Both the position numbers and the translations under genes were made by a program. The notes under the pieces were generated by a model. The model saw only the letters and a list, made by a program, of their open reading frames with translations, was not told the DNA's origin and searched no databases. Shown here one piece after another: positions 1-8,015 of a stretch of DNA of 12,216 nt; within the stretch, counting starts at the first letter, position 1, and every line of letters starts with the position of its first letter. This DNA comes from Actinomycetes bacterium (GTDB lineage Bacteria; Actinomycetota; Acidimicrobiia; UBA5794). The stretch lies in the NCBI GenBank assembly GCA_030598305.1, contig JAUVQC010000016.1, forward strand, positions 1 to 12,216, in the 5' to 3' direction.

Positions 1-1254
1 ATCCGCGGCTGCATCCCTGCAAAGGCCTGGATCCAGTCCGCTGAGGTGTACTCGACCGTTGCAAGAGCCGAGGAGTTCGGGGTCATCGCCTCTGAACCCG
101 AGTTTGCTTGGCCGAAGGCACTCGAGCGCAAGCAGAAGATCGTGGACGGCCTCGTCAAGGGCCTCAGTGGCCTCCTCAAACAGCGAGGCGTCGACGTCAT
201 CGACGGCCACGGCCGTATCAGCGGTCCCGGCGAGGTAACGGCGACCTCAAGCGATGGGGAAGAAACGAATATCGTCGCAAGGAACATCATCCTCGCGACA
301 GGATCCGAACCATCATCGATCCCTGGATATGACATCGATGGCACGACGATTGTCACGTCTGACCACGCTCTCGACTGGACGGAACAGCCCGAACGTGTTG
401 CCGTCATCGGAGCGGGCGTCATCGGCTGTGAGTTCGCCTCCTTCCTCGCCGAGATCGGTACCGAGGTTCACCTTTTCGAGATGGAGGGCCAGCTTGTTCC
501 CGGCATGGAACCAGAAGCAGCGAAGGTGCTCGCTCGGGAGTTCAAGAAGCGCAAGATCAGCACCTACCTTGGCGTCGGCGTCGGCCCCGCCAGGGTCACC
601 GAAACGGGCGTCGCGGTTCCCTACAAAGATGATTCAGTCGAGGTGGATGTCGTTCTCGTCGCGGTCGGGCGTAGACCAGTGACCGGCGATGTAGGGCTCG
701 ACTCGGTCGGTATCACAGCCGATCGTGGGTTCATCGGCGTCGACAAGGCAACGATGCGTACGACCGCCGACAACGTATTTGCCGTCGGGGACATCGTCAT
801 GGACACGCCGCAGCTTGCACACGTCGCATTCGCAGAGGCCATTGCCGCTGTTACACACATCGCAACAGGGAAGACCGCCGCGGTCGACTACAACGCCATC
901 CCCATGGTTGTGTATACGCATCCTGAAATCGCATGGGTTGGCAGAACTGCGGCAATTGCTGCTGACGACGGCTTCGATGTCACAGCGGTGGAGCACGGTA
1001 TGCGAGGCGTCGGACGAGCGATCATCCTTGGAGAGGTCGGGGGAACCGTCAAGATCGTCTCGCAGACCGATGGTCCGATCCTCGGCGCGACGGTGGTCGG
1101 GCCCGGTGCTGGCGAAATGATCCACGAGCTCATGTATGCGGTCGGGTGGGAGGCGCTGCCGTCCGAGGCAGCAGCATTCATCCACGCACACCCAACGGTT
1201 TCAGAAGCAATCGGCGAGACGCTCATGGCCGCGGCCGGGCGTGGCCTGCACTAG
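1..1254 (+). CDS. lpdA: Dihydrolipoyl dehydrogenase (E3), 5'-truncated
   Basis: This FAD enzyme reoxidises the dihydrolipoyl arm of 2-oxoacid dehydrogenase E2 with NAD+. The frame is open from base 1, and its first residues, IRGCIPAK, carry the second cysteine of the redox CxxxxC motif. The true start therefore lies upstream (about 40-50 residues missing) and an internal GTG at 46 is not the start. 417 residues are visible. They include an ATGS FAD-site motif (about 99-102), the NAD-binding GAGVIG (137-142) followed by an acidic strand end, the second FAD motif VFAVGDI, and the C-terminal dimerisation domain with the catalytic His-Glu pair HPTVSE (H397, E402). The E2 gene starts 24 bp downstream, so E3 and E2 are probably cotranscribed. 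Related flavin disulfide reductases are possible, but HPTVSE, CIPAK and the E2 neighbour favour E3. Confidence 0.95.
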   Translation: MRGCIPAKAWIQSAEVYSTVARAEEFGVIASEPEFAWPKALERKQKIVDGLVKGLSGLLKQRGVDVIDGHGRISGPGEVTATSSDGEETNIVARNIILATGSEPSSIPGYDIDGTTIVTSDHALDWTEQPERVAVIGAGVIGCEFASFLAEIGTEVHLFEMEGQLVPGMEPEAAKVLAREFKKRKISTYLGVGVGPARVTETGVAVPYKDDSVEVDVVLVAVGRRPVTGDVGLDSVGITADRGFIGVDKATMRTTADNVFAVGDIVMDTPQLAHVAFAEAIAAVTHIATGKTAAVDYNAIPMVVYTHPEIAWVGRTAAIAADDGFDVTAVEHGMRGVGRAIILGEVGGTVKIVSQTDGPILGATVVGPGAGEMIHELMYAVGWEALPSEAAAFIHAHPTVSEAIGETLMAAAGRGLH

Positions 1255-1262
1255 GGCCTTTC

Positions 1263-1271
1263 AAGGAGGAG
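1263..1271 (+). promoter_or_regulatory. Strong Shine-Dalgarno site for E2
   Basis: AAGGAGGAG lies 7 nt before the ATG at 1279. It is a near-perfect match to the 16S anti-SD sequence, fixes the E2 start, and is the strongest ribosome site seen in the window. Confidence 0.85.
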
Positions 1272-1278
1272 TAGCTGC

Positions 1279-2589
1279 ATGTCCACAACGATTTCGATGC
1301 CCCAACTCGGAGAGACTGTCACCGAGGGCACGATCCTCGCCTGGGTGAAGGAGATCGGCGAGTTCGTCGCCGAGGATGACATCCTTGTCGAGATATCAAC
1401 CGACAAGGTCGACACCGAGATTCCCTCCCCTGCTGGCGGAATACTCGTTGAAATCCTCGTACCGGCCGGAACAACGGTGGACGTTGGGACCGCGATCTGT
1501 GTGTTGGCGGATGAGGGGGAGAAGACGGAACGAGGAACTGTGGACGAGGTTGAGGCGGCGGACGCCGAAACAGCAAAGACAGAATCGGTGCCTGACGCGG
1601 CTCCCCCGGCTGAGGCTGAGGGTCGGGAACGGCGAGCCATCATCTCGCCGGTCGTGCGCAAGCTCGCAGCCGAGAACAACATCGATCTCGCCATGGTCCC
1701 CGGTACAGGGGACGGAGGCCGGATCACACGCAAGGACGTGGAGCAGTTCCTAGCGCGCCAGCCTGACGACAAAGGACAAACGACAACCGAACGAGCCGTG
1801 GTGGCAGCAGAATCGAGGCCCGAGTCGTCAGTTGTCAGTCGTCCACCGCCCGCTGGTGCACCAGCGATTGCCGGCGAGACACAACCGATCCCGCGTATCA
1901 GAGCTGTGATCGCTGAGAACATGGCCGAAGCACGTCGCTCTGCAGCTCATGTGTGGACGTCTGTTGAGGTTGACTACGAACGTGTGGCAAGGACTCGACT
2001 GGCGAACAAGGATGCGTTCAAGCAAGCCGAAGGGTTCTCTCTGACCTATCTGCCATTCATAGCACGGGCGACCATGGAGGCGCTCGCCGCCTACCCGGTG
2101 GTGAATTCGCAGTTTGACCTCGAAGGCGGCACCCATACGTTCCACAAGCAGGTCAATCTCGGACTGGCAATCGATCTTGATCAGAAGGGCCTCGTGGTCG
2201 CGAACATTCCGGCAGCCGACTCGATGACGCTGCGTGCAATAGCGCGATCGATGAAATCGACGGCCACCGCGGCTCGCGAGGGCAAGCTCGGTCCCGATGA
2301 CTTCCACGGGTACTCCTTCTCGATCACGAACCCCGGCCCATTCGGTTCTTTCATGTCGGCTCCGATCATTCCGCCGCCGAACGCAGCGATCCTGTCAACG
2401 GATACGATCGTCAAACGTCCGGTCGTCGTTGAGATGCCCGACGGCTCTGACAGCATCGCCATTCATCATGTCGGCTACCTGGGTCTCAGCTGGGACCACC
2501 GAGTGTTCGATGGCTCCACCGCCGTGCTGTTCCTCAGCCGCATCAAGGAGAACCTCGAGACGTGGGATTGGGACCAGGAACTCAAGTGA
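1279..2589 (+). CDS. 2-oxoacid dehydrogenase E2 (dihydrolipoamide acyltransferase)
   Basis: This is the core acyltransferase of a pyruvate, 2-oxoglutarate or branched-chain dehydrogenase complex. It has 436 residues. An N-terminal lipoyl domain (about 3-78) carries the lipoylated lysine K43 in STDKVDTEIPSP. An acidic Ala/Glu-rich linker follows (79-118), then the peripheral subunit-binding domain (about 120-158, ISPVVRKLA to GRITRKDVEQFL), a second linker (159-203), and the trimer-forming catalytic domain (204-436) ending in the active-site motif HRVFDG (H407, D411). There is one lipoyl domain. Substrate specificity cannot be read from this; the lipoyl sequence resembles actinobacterial SucB/DlaT-type E2. 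E3 lies upstream, and the next gene starts within the stop codon region (GTGA, 2586-2589), so E2 and its lipoylation enzyme look translationally coupled. The second linker has unusual repetitive DNA (see 1765-1843). Confidence 0.95.
   Translation: MSTTISMPQLGETVTEGTILAWVKEIGEFVAEDDILVEISTDKVDTEIPSPAGGILVEILVPAGTTVDVGTAICVLADEGEKTERGTVDEVEAADAETAKTESVPDAAPPAEAEGRERRAIISPVVRKLAAENNIDLAMVPGTGDGGRITRKDVEQFLARQPDDKGQTTTERAVVAAESRPESSVVSRPPPAGAPAIAGETQPIPRIRAVIAENMAEARRSAAHVWTSVEVDYERVARTRLANKDAFKQAEGFSLTYLPFIARATMEALAAYPVVNSQFDLEGGTHTFHKQVNLGLAIDLDQKGLVVANIPAADSMTLRAIARSMKSTATAAREGKLGPDDFHGYSFSITNPGPFGSFMSAPIIPPPNAAILSTDTIVKRPVVVEMPDGSDSIAIHHVGYLGLSWDHRVFDGSTAVLFLSRIKENLETWDWDQELK
1765..1843 (+). 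repeat. Low-complexity, inverted-repeat-like DNA in the E2 linker
   Basis: GACGAC-type DNA at 1765-1790 (repeated GACGACAAA, GGACAAACGACAA) is mirrored by its approximate complement at 1824-1843 (GTCGTCAGT then TGTCAGTCGTC). It encodes part of the flexible segment between subunit-binding and catalytic domains, where extra residues are tolerated. The similarity is short and imperfect, so this may be only biased linker codons rather than an inserted element. Confidence 0.3.
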
Positions 2590-4250
2590 CCTCGACCGCC
2601 ACAGAGAGCGGCGTTCTCAGGAATCGCTGGCTTGGACGTGTGACGTATGAAGAGGCCTGGGATCTCCAAAGGGCGATCTGGGAGGGACGGACGACCGGTC
2701 GCACCGCGGATGACTACGTGCTGTTCCTCGAGCATCCCCACACCTACACGGTTGGGCGCAACGGTGATGGCTCGAACCTGACCATCTCACGCGACGACCT
2801 CGCGGGCATCGGAGCAACCATGCTCGACGTCGACCGGGGTGGCGATATCACTTATCACGGACCCGGTCAGCTCGTCGGGTACCCAATCGTTGCAGTTCCG
2901 AGGGTGACAGACGGTTTCGACGTGGTCGGCCACGTTCGGCGCATCGAACAGGTGGTTATGGCAACCCTCACCGACCTCGGTGTCCAATCCTGGACCGAGC
3001 CAGGTCTGACTGGCGTCTGGACGCACCGTGGCAAGGTCGCTGCTATCGGCGTGCGGGTATCGCGTGGTGTATCGACGCACGGCTTTGCGATCAATGTCGA
3101 TCCACAGATGGCGTATTTCGGCAATATCGTGCCATGCGGCATCGCGGATCGGGCGGTGACATCGCTCACCGAGCTGCTTGGCCGCACGATCTCCATTGAG
3201 GAGGTCATCGATGCCCTCCTGCCCCACGTCGGTGGATTGTCCGGTGCGGACGCTACGGAGACGCAGCTCGGAGCGTTTGCAAGGGGAACGGGGAAGCGGA
3301 CTTTCGAGGTCGACCGGATGGTTACCGATGGAGTCTTCAGCCCATCAGTTAACGGTGAGGTACCGCTCATGGTCCACGGTCTTCTGGCCGGCGAACCGGA
3401 GAAGCCGAAGTGGATGAAGGTCCGCGTCGACATGTCCGACCCGAAGTTCATGGAGCTCAAGAAGCTGAACCGTGGGCTCGATCTCAACACGGTGTGCGAA
3501 GAGGCTGGTTGTCCGAACATCTACGAGTGTTGGACCTCGGGTACATCGACGCTCATGCTGCTGGGCGATACGTGTACGAGGGCATGCTCGTTCTGTGACG
3601 TCAAGACCGGGAAACCCGGTGAGGTCGACGAGGATGAGCCGGTCCGCGCGGCCGAGGCGATTGCTGAAATGGGCCTCAACTACGCGGTCCTCACGTCGGT
3701 GAACCGTGACGACCTCGACGACGGTGGAGCATCGATTTTCGCTCGCACCATTGCTGAGATCCATGAACGCCTCCCCGATTGTGATGTTGAGGTGCTCATT
3801 CCGGATTTCAAGGGGGACACCGAGTCGCTTGACATCGTGATGGGAGCCAAACCAGCCGTCCTCAACCACAACACAGAGACCGTGCTCCGACTCCAGAGAG
3901 AGATTCGTACCGCAGCAAGTTACGCCCGCTCACTCACGCTCCTTGCGCGCGCCAAGTGGGCCAACCCGTCGCGATCCGTGAAGTCTGGCCTCATCGTCGG
4001 TATGGGTGAGACGGATGGCGAGATCGTCGGGGCGCTGGCGGACCTCAACGCCGTAGGCGTGGACATCGTGACCATCGGCCAGTACCTCCGTCCCACAGCG
4101 CGACACCGGAGAGTCGACCGCTACGTCCATCCAGATGTCTTCAAGGGTTACAAGGACGCCGGAGAAGCGTTCGGGATCAGCCATGTCGAGTCGGGTCCGC
4201 TCGTGCGATCTTCGTACCACGCTCGTGAAGCCCTCGAGGCTGCGCTGTGA
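2586..4250 (+). CDS. lipB-lipA: Fused octanoyltransferase LipB - lipoyl synthase LipA
   Basis: This single 554-residue frame carries both steps of de novo lipoylation. The LipB part (about 1-225) should move octanoate from acyl carrier protein to the lipoyl-domain lysine. It has RGGDITYHGPGQ (84-95), lysine K150 in GKVAAIGVRVS, and catalytic C184 in PCGI. A linker of about 40-50 residues follows. The LipA part (about 262-554) is a radical SAM enzyme. It has the auxiliary-cluster motif CEEAGCPNIYEC (C304, C309, C315), the radical SAM cluster CTRACSFC (C330, C334, C337), and the C-terminal RSSY (541-544) whose serine ligates the auxiliary cluster. All key residues of both enzymes are present. 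I chose GTG 2586, giving a 4-bp overlap with the E2 stop; an ATG at 2562 would extend 28 bp into E2. I checked the codons from 3240 to 3430 and found no stop between the domains. LipB and LipA are usually separate proteins. Confidence 0.93.
   Translation: MTSTATESGVLRNRWLGRVTYEEAWDLQRAIWEGRTTGRTADDYVLFLEHPHTYTVGRNGDGSNLTISRDDLAGIGATMLDVDRGGDITYHGPGQLVGYPIVAVPRVTDGFDVVGHVRRIEQVVMATLTDLGVQSWTEPGLTGVWTHRGKVAAIGVRVSRGVSTHGFAINVDPQMAYFGNIVPCGIADRAVTSLTELLGRTISIEEVIDALLPHVGGLSGADATETQLGAFARGTGKRTFEVDRMVTDGVFSPSVNGEVPLMVHGLLAGEPEKPKWMKVRVDMSDPKFMELKKLNRGLDLNTVCEEAGCPNIYECWTSGTSTLMLLGDTCTRACSFCDVKTGKPGEVDEDEPVRAAEAIAEMGLNYAVLTSVNRDDLDDGGASIFARTIAEIHERLPDCDVEVLIPDFKGDTESLDIVMGAKPAVLNHNTETVLRLQREIRTAASYARSLTLLARAKWANPSRSVKSGLIVGMGETDGEIVGALADLNAVGVDIVTIGQYLRPTARHRRVDRYVHPDVFKGYKDAGEAFGISHVESGPLVRSSYHAREALEAAL
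3354..3371 (+). promoter_or_regulatory. Possible internal ribosome site and start for LipA alone
   Basis: GGTGAGG (3354-3360) lies 8 nt before an in-frame ATG at 3369 (residue M262 of the fusion). Initiation there would give a 293-residue protein, close to the normal length of free LipA. It could be a relic of separate genes or a working second start. Sequence alone cannot decide. Confidence 0.35.
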
Positions 4251-5335
4251 GTGGGCACGCAGAGCGGATCGCCGCCGCCCAGCAGCTCATGCGGGATCGA
4301 GACATCGATGCGCTCTGTCTCTCGGTCGGTTCAGACCTCCCGTATCTGACCGGGTACAAGGCAATGGCGCTTGAGCGCCTCACGATGCTCGTGCTCCCCG
4401 CCGAGGGCCGTGGCACGATTGTCGTGCCAGATCTTGAGGCACCACGGATCGATGCCGAAGGGCTGCCTCTCACGATCCAGGGCTGGGGCGAGACCGAAGA
4501 CCCGATCGCCATCGTTGATGGTCATCTCGCGGACGCCGGCAGGGTGCTTATCGGGGACGAGACATGGTCGCGGTTCCTCGTCGACCTCCAGGCTGTGAAC
4601 TCTCCCCGGTCGTTCGCGAAAGCTTCGGACCTCATGGCCGACCTCCGCATCCGCAAGTCGCCCGCCGAGATCGCCAAGCTCCGCACCGCCGCTTCAACCG
4701 TCGATGGCGTTGTTGGCCAGATGGAGCACGTGCAGTTCTCAGGCAGGAGTGAACGTGATGTCGCGCGGGAGATCACGGAGCGCACCACGGCGGACGGCCA
4801 CGAGACGATGGAGTTCTGGATCGTTGCGTCGGGGCCGAACGGCGCCTCTCCCCATCACGAACCGGGCGATCGCGTAATCGAACACGGCGACGCGGTTGTG
4901 GTCGACTTCGGTGGCCATCAGGACGGTTACGCCTCAGACACGACACGTATGTTCGTCGTTGGGGTGGCTCCCTATGGATTCGACACTGCGTACGAGGTGC
5001 TGCGCGAGGCTCAGGCGGCAGCTGTCGAGCATGTCAAGCCCGGAGTCACCGCCGAGTCCGTCGATGCCGTTGCGAGGGCGATCATCACCGATGGCGGCTT
5101 CGGTGACCTCTTCATCCACCGGACCGGCCATGGCATCGGGATGGACACCCACGAGCATCCGTACCTTGTTGCGGGGAACGACCAGGTGCTCGAGGAGGGC
5201 ATGGCGTTCTCCATCGAACCGGGGATCTATAGCCCGGGGGAGTGGGGGATGCGCATAGAGGACATCGTCACCGTGACACACGACGGCGTTGAGCGTCTCA
5301 ACCGCACCGACCGTGCCTACAAGGTGGTTGAGTAG
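4247..5335 (+). CDS. M24 family metallopeptidase (Xaa-Pro aminopeptidase/dipeptidase type)
   Basis: This is a cytoplasmic two-metal peptidase of the pita-bread fold that probably cleaves Xaa-Pro peptides. It has 362 residues: an N-terminal creatinase-like domain (about 5-130) and a catalytic domain (about 140-360). All five metal ligands are visible: D220 in VVVDFGG, D231 in ASDTTRM, H295 in HRTGHGIG, E324 in SIEPGIY and E338 in MRIEDIV. The GTG start at 4247 overlaps the LipA stop by 4 bp (GTGA), and there is no signal peptide. Its place in the lipoylation block looks like operon hitch-hiking rather than a shared pathway. Exact substrate (dipeptidase PepQ or aminopeptidase PepP type) is not resolved; the M24 family call is secure. 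Confidence 0.92.
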   Translation: MSGHAERIAAAQQLMRDRDIDALCLSVGSDLPYLTGYKAMALERLTMLVLPAEGRGTIVVPDLEAPRIDAEGLPLTIQGWGETEDPIAIVDGHLADAGRVLIGDETWSRFLVDLQAVNSPRSFAKASDLMADLRIRKSPAEIAKLRTAASTVDGVVGQMEHVQFSGRSERDVAREITERTTADGHETMEFWIVASGPNGASPHHEPGDRVIEHGDAVVVDFGGHQDGYASDTTRMFVVGVAPYGFDTAYEVLREAQAAAVEHVKPGVTAESVDAVARAIITDGGFGDLFIHRTGHGIGMDTHEHPYLVAGNDQVLEEGMAFSIEPGIYSPGEWGMRIEDIVTVTHDGVERLNRTDRAYKVVE

Positions 5336-5351
5336 CCACTACGGTTCGCCC

Positions 5352-5981
5352 ATGGACGTCACCATCACCAAGCTCGCCCACGCATGCCTGCTCGTCGAGG
5401 CGAACGGGAAGAGAACCCTGCTGGATCCCGGAATCTTCACGGCACAGGACGATCGGTTCGACGTCTCGATGGTCGAAGGGGTCGACCGGATACTGATCAC
5501 CCACGAGCACGCTGATCACGTGAACGCCAACCTTGTGAGATCGATCCTCGAGCGTTCGAACGATGCCGAGGTGGAGACAACCGTTTCGTTGCAGGCGATC
5601 CTCGCTTCTGACGGGATGGATGCCGTCACGAGCGGCACACCGCAATTCGCCGCACCTCATGAGAGGATTCCAATCGGTCCGGGACCACAGAACACGGGAT
5701 TCCACGTCGAGGGCGTCCTGAGCCACCCGGGGGACTGTCACAGTTTCGTTGAGTCGATGCCGATCCTTGCCATGCCGTTTTCTGCACCGTGGGGGAGTCT
5801 CGTCTCAGGCGTCGACCGCACACGTCTGGTCGGACCGCGTTACGTGATTCCGATCCATGACTGGTTCCTCTCTGATGGTGGGAGGGACTTCATGTATGGC
5901 CTCGCGACGGCTGGTTTCGCCAGCGACGACATCGAACTTGTGTATCTCAAGGACTTCGACACGGTGACACTCTCGGTGTGA
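5352..5981 (+). CDS. Metallo-beta-lactamase-fold hydrolase
   Basis: This 209-residue MBL-fold protein has no recognised substrate. It starts as a compact domain ([16 protein letters not shown]) resembling UlaG/UPF0173-like metal-dependent hydrolases. Metal-ligand candidates are HEHADH (H51, H53, D55, H56), H125 and D128 in LSHPGDCH, and H169 in PIHDWF. The ATG at 5352 is preferred because it begins right at the first beta strand. A longer frame from TTG 5289 would overlap the M24 gene by 47 bp and add a non-conserved-looking leader. No good ribosome site precedes 5352, so expression may depend on coupling to the M24 gene 16 bp upstream. No signal peptide or membrane segment is seen. Confidence 0.85.
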   Translation: MDVTITKLAHACLLVEANGKRTLLDPGIFTAQDDRFDVSMVEGVDRILITHEHADHVNANLVRSILERSNDAEVETTVSLQAILASDGMDAVTSGTPQFAAPHERIPIGPGPQNTGFHVEGVLSHPGDCHSFVESMPILAMPFSAPWGSLVSGVDRTRLVGPRYVIPIHDWFLSDGGRDFMYGLATAGFASDDIELVYLKDFDTVTLSV

Positions 5982-6011
5982 GTCGCCAGAGTCCAGCAAA
6001 CTGCCCGACGT

Positions 6012-6017
6012 TACCCT
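6012..6017 (+). promoter_or_regulatory. Candidate -10 element before tkt
   Basis: TACCCT matches the actinobacterial TANNNT -10 pattern and lies in the 55-bp gap before tkt, 19 nt from its ATG. The same hexamer precedes the rhodanese-E1 gene (11378-11383, minus strand). No convincing -35 is visible. TANNNT is a weak pattern that occurs often by chance. Confidence 0.25.
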
Positions 6018-6025
6018 GCCCTCTC

Positions 6026-6032
6026 GAGGAGG
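6026..6032 (+). promoter_or_regulatory. Shine-Dalgarno site for transketolase
   Basis: GAGGAGG lies 4 nt before the ATG at 6037. The sequence is strong and the spacing is on the short side. It supports this start. Confidence 0.7.
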
Positions 6033-6036
6033 TTCG

Positions 6037-7992
6037 ATGACCAGACCAGTGGAACAGCAGGCGGCGGACACGATTCGAGTTCTCTCGGTGGATGCCGTCC
6101 AGAGGGCGAACTCCGGGCACCCCGGGATGCCGATGGGGATGGCAGATATCGCGGTCGTTCTCTGGTCCAGGTACCTCAGGGTCGATCCGACGGACCCGAG
6201 ATGGCCCGATCGGGACCGATTCATCCTCTCCAACGGCCACGGCTCGATGCTGCTCTACAGTCTGCTGCACCTCTCCGGGTTCCCCCTTGCGATGGATGAC
6301 CTCGAGCAGTTCCGTCAGTGGGGGTCCGAGACCGCGGGCCATCCCGAGTATGCCCCCGAGCTCGGCATCGAGACCACGACCGGACCCCTCGGGCAGGGCT
6401 TCGGTACGGCTGTCGGCATGGCGGTGGCCGAGGAACACCTCCGGGCATCCCACGGCACCGACCTCACCGATCATCACACTTACGCGTTCTGTGGCGATGG
6501 GGACCTCATGGAAGGGGTTGCTTCAGAGGCGGCATCACTGGCGGGCCATCTCGGCCTCGGAAGGCTCATTGTCTTCTACGACGACAACTCCATCACGATC
6601 GACGGATCGACAGACCTGGCGTTCTCCGAAAACGTGCCGAAGCGCTTTGAGGCATATGGCTGGCAGACCATCACCGTTGATGGCCACGACCGCCAAGCGA
6701 TCGCAGATGCGATCGATGCCGCGCTCGTGGACGAAGGACACCCGACCCTTATCTCATGCAAGACCCACATCGGGTTCGGCGCCCCGACCAAACAGGACAC
6801 GTCATCCTCGCACGGATCCCCACTCGGGCCTGACGAGATCCTGGGTTTCAAGGAGTCCATCAACTGGGCATTACCTGACTTCGTGGTCCCCGACGCGGTG
6901 TATGAGTTCTTTGCACATGCCATGGAGCGCGGCATCGAAGCCCGGGAAACATGGGATGGTCGGCAACGACGCGTTGCACAAGACGATCCCGACAGAGCCA
7001 CCGCTTGGGATCGGGCCTGGTCGCCCGGAGAGGTGCTCCTCGATGCCCCGGAGGCCGAGGCGGGGTCATTCGTCGCGACCCGCAAGCTGAGCGAATCGGT
7101 CATCCAACAGCTCGCAGCGATGCGTCCCGATGTGATCTCCGGATCAGCGGACCTTGCCCCCTCCAACAACACGCTCATTGCTGACTCGACTGATTTCTCA
7201 GCAGATGACAGGACAGGGCGCAACATGCGATACGGCATCAGGGAGCACGCCATGGGTGCCGTGATGAACGGCATGACCCAGCACGGCGGTGTCCGCCCCT
7301 TTGGTGGCACGTTCCTCGTGTTCTCCGACTACATGCGGCCGTCCGTTCGGCTGGCCGCACTCATGGGAGTGCCCGCTGTGTACGTATGGACGCACGACTC
7401 GATCTTCCTCGGTGAGGACGGGCCGACGCATCAACCCGTCGAGCACCTCGCCGCGCTCCGGGTGATGCCCAACCTCCATGTTGTCAGGCCCGCGGATCCA
7501 ACTGAGACCGCCATCGCGTGGGAGCACGCGGTCAATCGTCTCGATGGGCCCACTGCCCTGATTCTCACACGGCAGGGGCTTCCCGTGCCGGATACTGCGC
7601 CGGATCGCGATCTTGTGCATCGCGGTGGTTACGTCCGCCGTGATGGAACCGATGTGGTCGTGATCGCAACGGGTTCCGAGGTCGGGCTGGCAGAAGCATC
7701 GGCGAAGGAACTCTCCATCGAAGGCATCTCATTGCGGGTCGTCTCGATGCCGTGTGTCGAGTGTTTCACTACGCAGCCAAACGAGTACCAAAAGCAGGTG
7801 CTCGGCATGGATCTGCCCGTCTTCACGCTCGAAGCAGGTACCACCGCGCTGTGGCGCGGCTTCACGATCCACGGCGGCGAAGCGATCGGTATCGACCGCT
7901 TCGGGGCATCGGCACCGGCCGGGAGGCTTGCCGGGGCTTTCGGTTTCGACCCAGAAACGGTGGCGCGACGCATCGCCGCCGCACTCGAATAA
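6037..7992 (+). CDS. tkt: Transketolase
   Basis: This thiamine-diphosphate enzyme transfers two-carbon ketol units between pentose-phosphate and glycolytic sugars. It has 651 residues, near the usual length. The N-terminal ThDP domain has H28 (SGHPGMPMG), H68 (SNGHGS), H101 (GHPEY), [10 protein letters not shown] (114-123) and the Mg/ThDP motif GDGDLMEG (153-160) ending at N184 in [10 protein letters not shown]. The pyrimidine-binding domain has the catalytic glutamate E403 in YGIREHAMG, then [19 protein letters not shown] (452-470). The C-terminal domain follows to the end. The motifs separate it from 1-deoxyxylulose-5-phosphate synthase. A 55-bp gap separates it from the MBL gene, so it may open its own unit with pepA. 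No transaldolase or other pentose-phosphate gene lies in the window. Confidence 0.97.
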   Translation: MTRPVEQQAADTIRVLSVDAVQRANSGHPGMPMGMADIAVVLWSRYLRVDPTDPRWPDRDRFILSNGHGSMLLYSLLHLSGFPLAMDDLEQFRQWGSETAGHPEYAPELGIETTTGPLGQGFGTAVGMAVAEEHLRASHGTDLTDHHTYAFCGDGDLMEGVASEAASLAGHLGLGRLIVFYDDNSITIDGSTDLAFSENVPKRFEAYGWQTITVDGHDRQAIADAIDAALVDEGHPTLISCKTHIGFGAPTKQDTSSSHGSPLGPDEILGFKESINWALPDFVVPDAVYEFFAHAMERGIEARETWDGRQRRVAQDDPDRATAWDRAWSPGEVLLDAPEAEAGSFVATRKLSESVIQQLAAMRPDVISGSADLAPSNNTLIADSTDFSADDRTGRNMRYGIREHAMGAVMNGMTQHGGVRPFGGTFLVFSDYMRPSVRLAALMGVPAVYVWTHDSIFLGEDGPTHQPVEHLAALRVMPNLHVVRPADPTETAIAWEHAVNRLDGPTALILTRQGLPVPDTAPDRDLVHRGGYVRRDGTDVVVIATGSEVGLAEASAKELSIEGISLRVVSMPCVECFTTQPNEYQKQVLGMDLPVFTLEAGTTALWRGFTIHGGEAIGIDRFGASAPAGRLAGAFGFDPETVARRIAAALE

Positions 7993-8002
7993 TCACCCAC
8001 CA

Positions 8003-8009
8003 GAGAGGA
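8003..8009 (+). promoter_or_regulatory. Shine-Dalgarno site fixing the pepA start
   Basis: GAGAGGA ends 6 nt before GTG 8016. It decides the start in favour of GTG 8016 over an in-frame codon at 7752 that lies well inside tkt. Confidence 0.7.
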
Positions 8010-8015
8010 TCCTTC

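Noticed and set aside
634..1191. 185-codon minus-strand open frame opposite E3
   Set aside because: It lies entirely antisense to a gene with clear family motifs; composition (Cys/His/Asp/Arg-rich) is typical of a reverse-strand shadow in GC-rich DNA.
2562..2585. ATG 2562 as the start of the LipB-LipA protein
   Set aside because: It would overlap E2 by 28 bp. GTG 2586 gives the same GTGA coupling seen at 4247 and starts nearer the LipB domain.
5289..5351. TTG 5289 as the start of the MBL-fold protein
   Set aside because: It overlaps the M24 gene and adds residues before the first beta strand; ATG 5352 fits the fold better, though it lacks a strong ribosome site.
7752..8015. Upstream extension of pepA into tkt
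   Set aside because: It would overlap about 240 bp of transketolase and encodes Arg/His-rich sequence. GTG 8016 has a good ribosome site and begins the M17 N-terminal domain.
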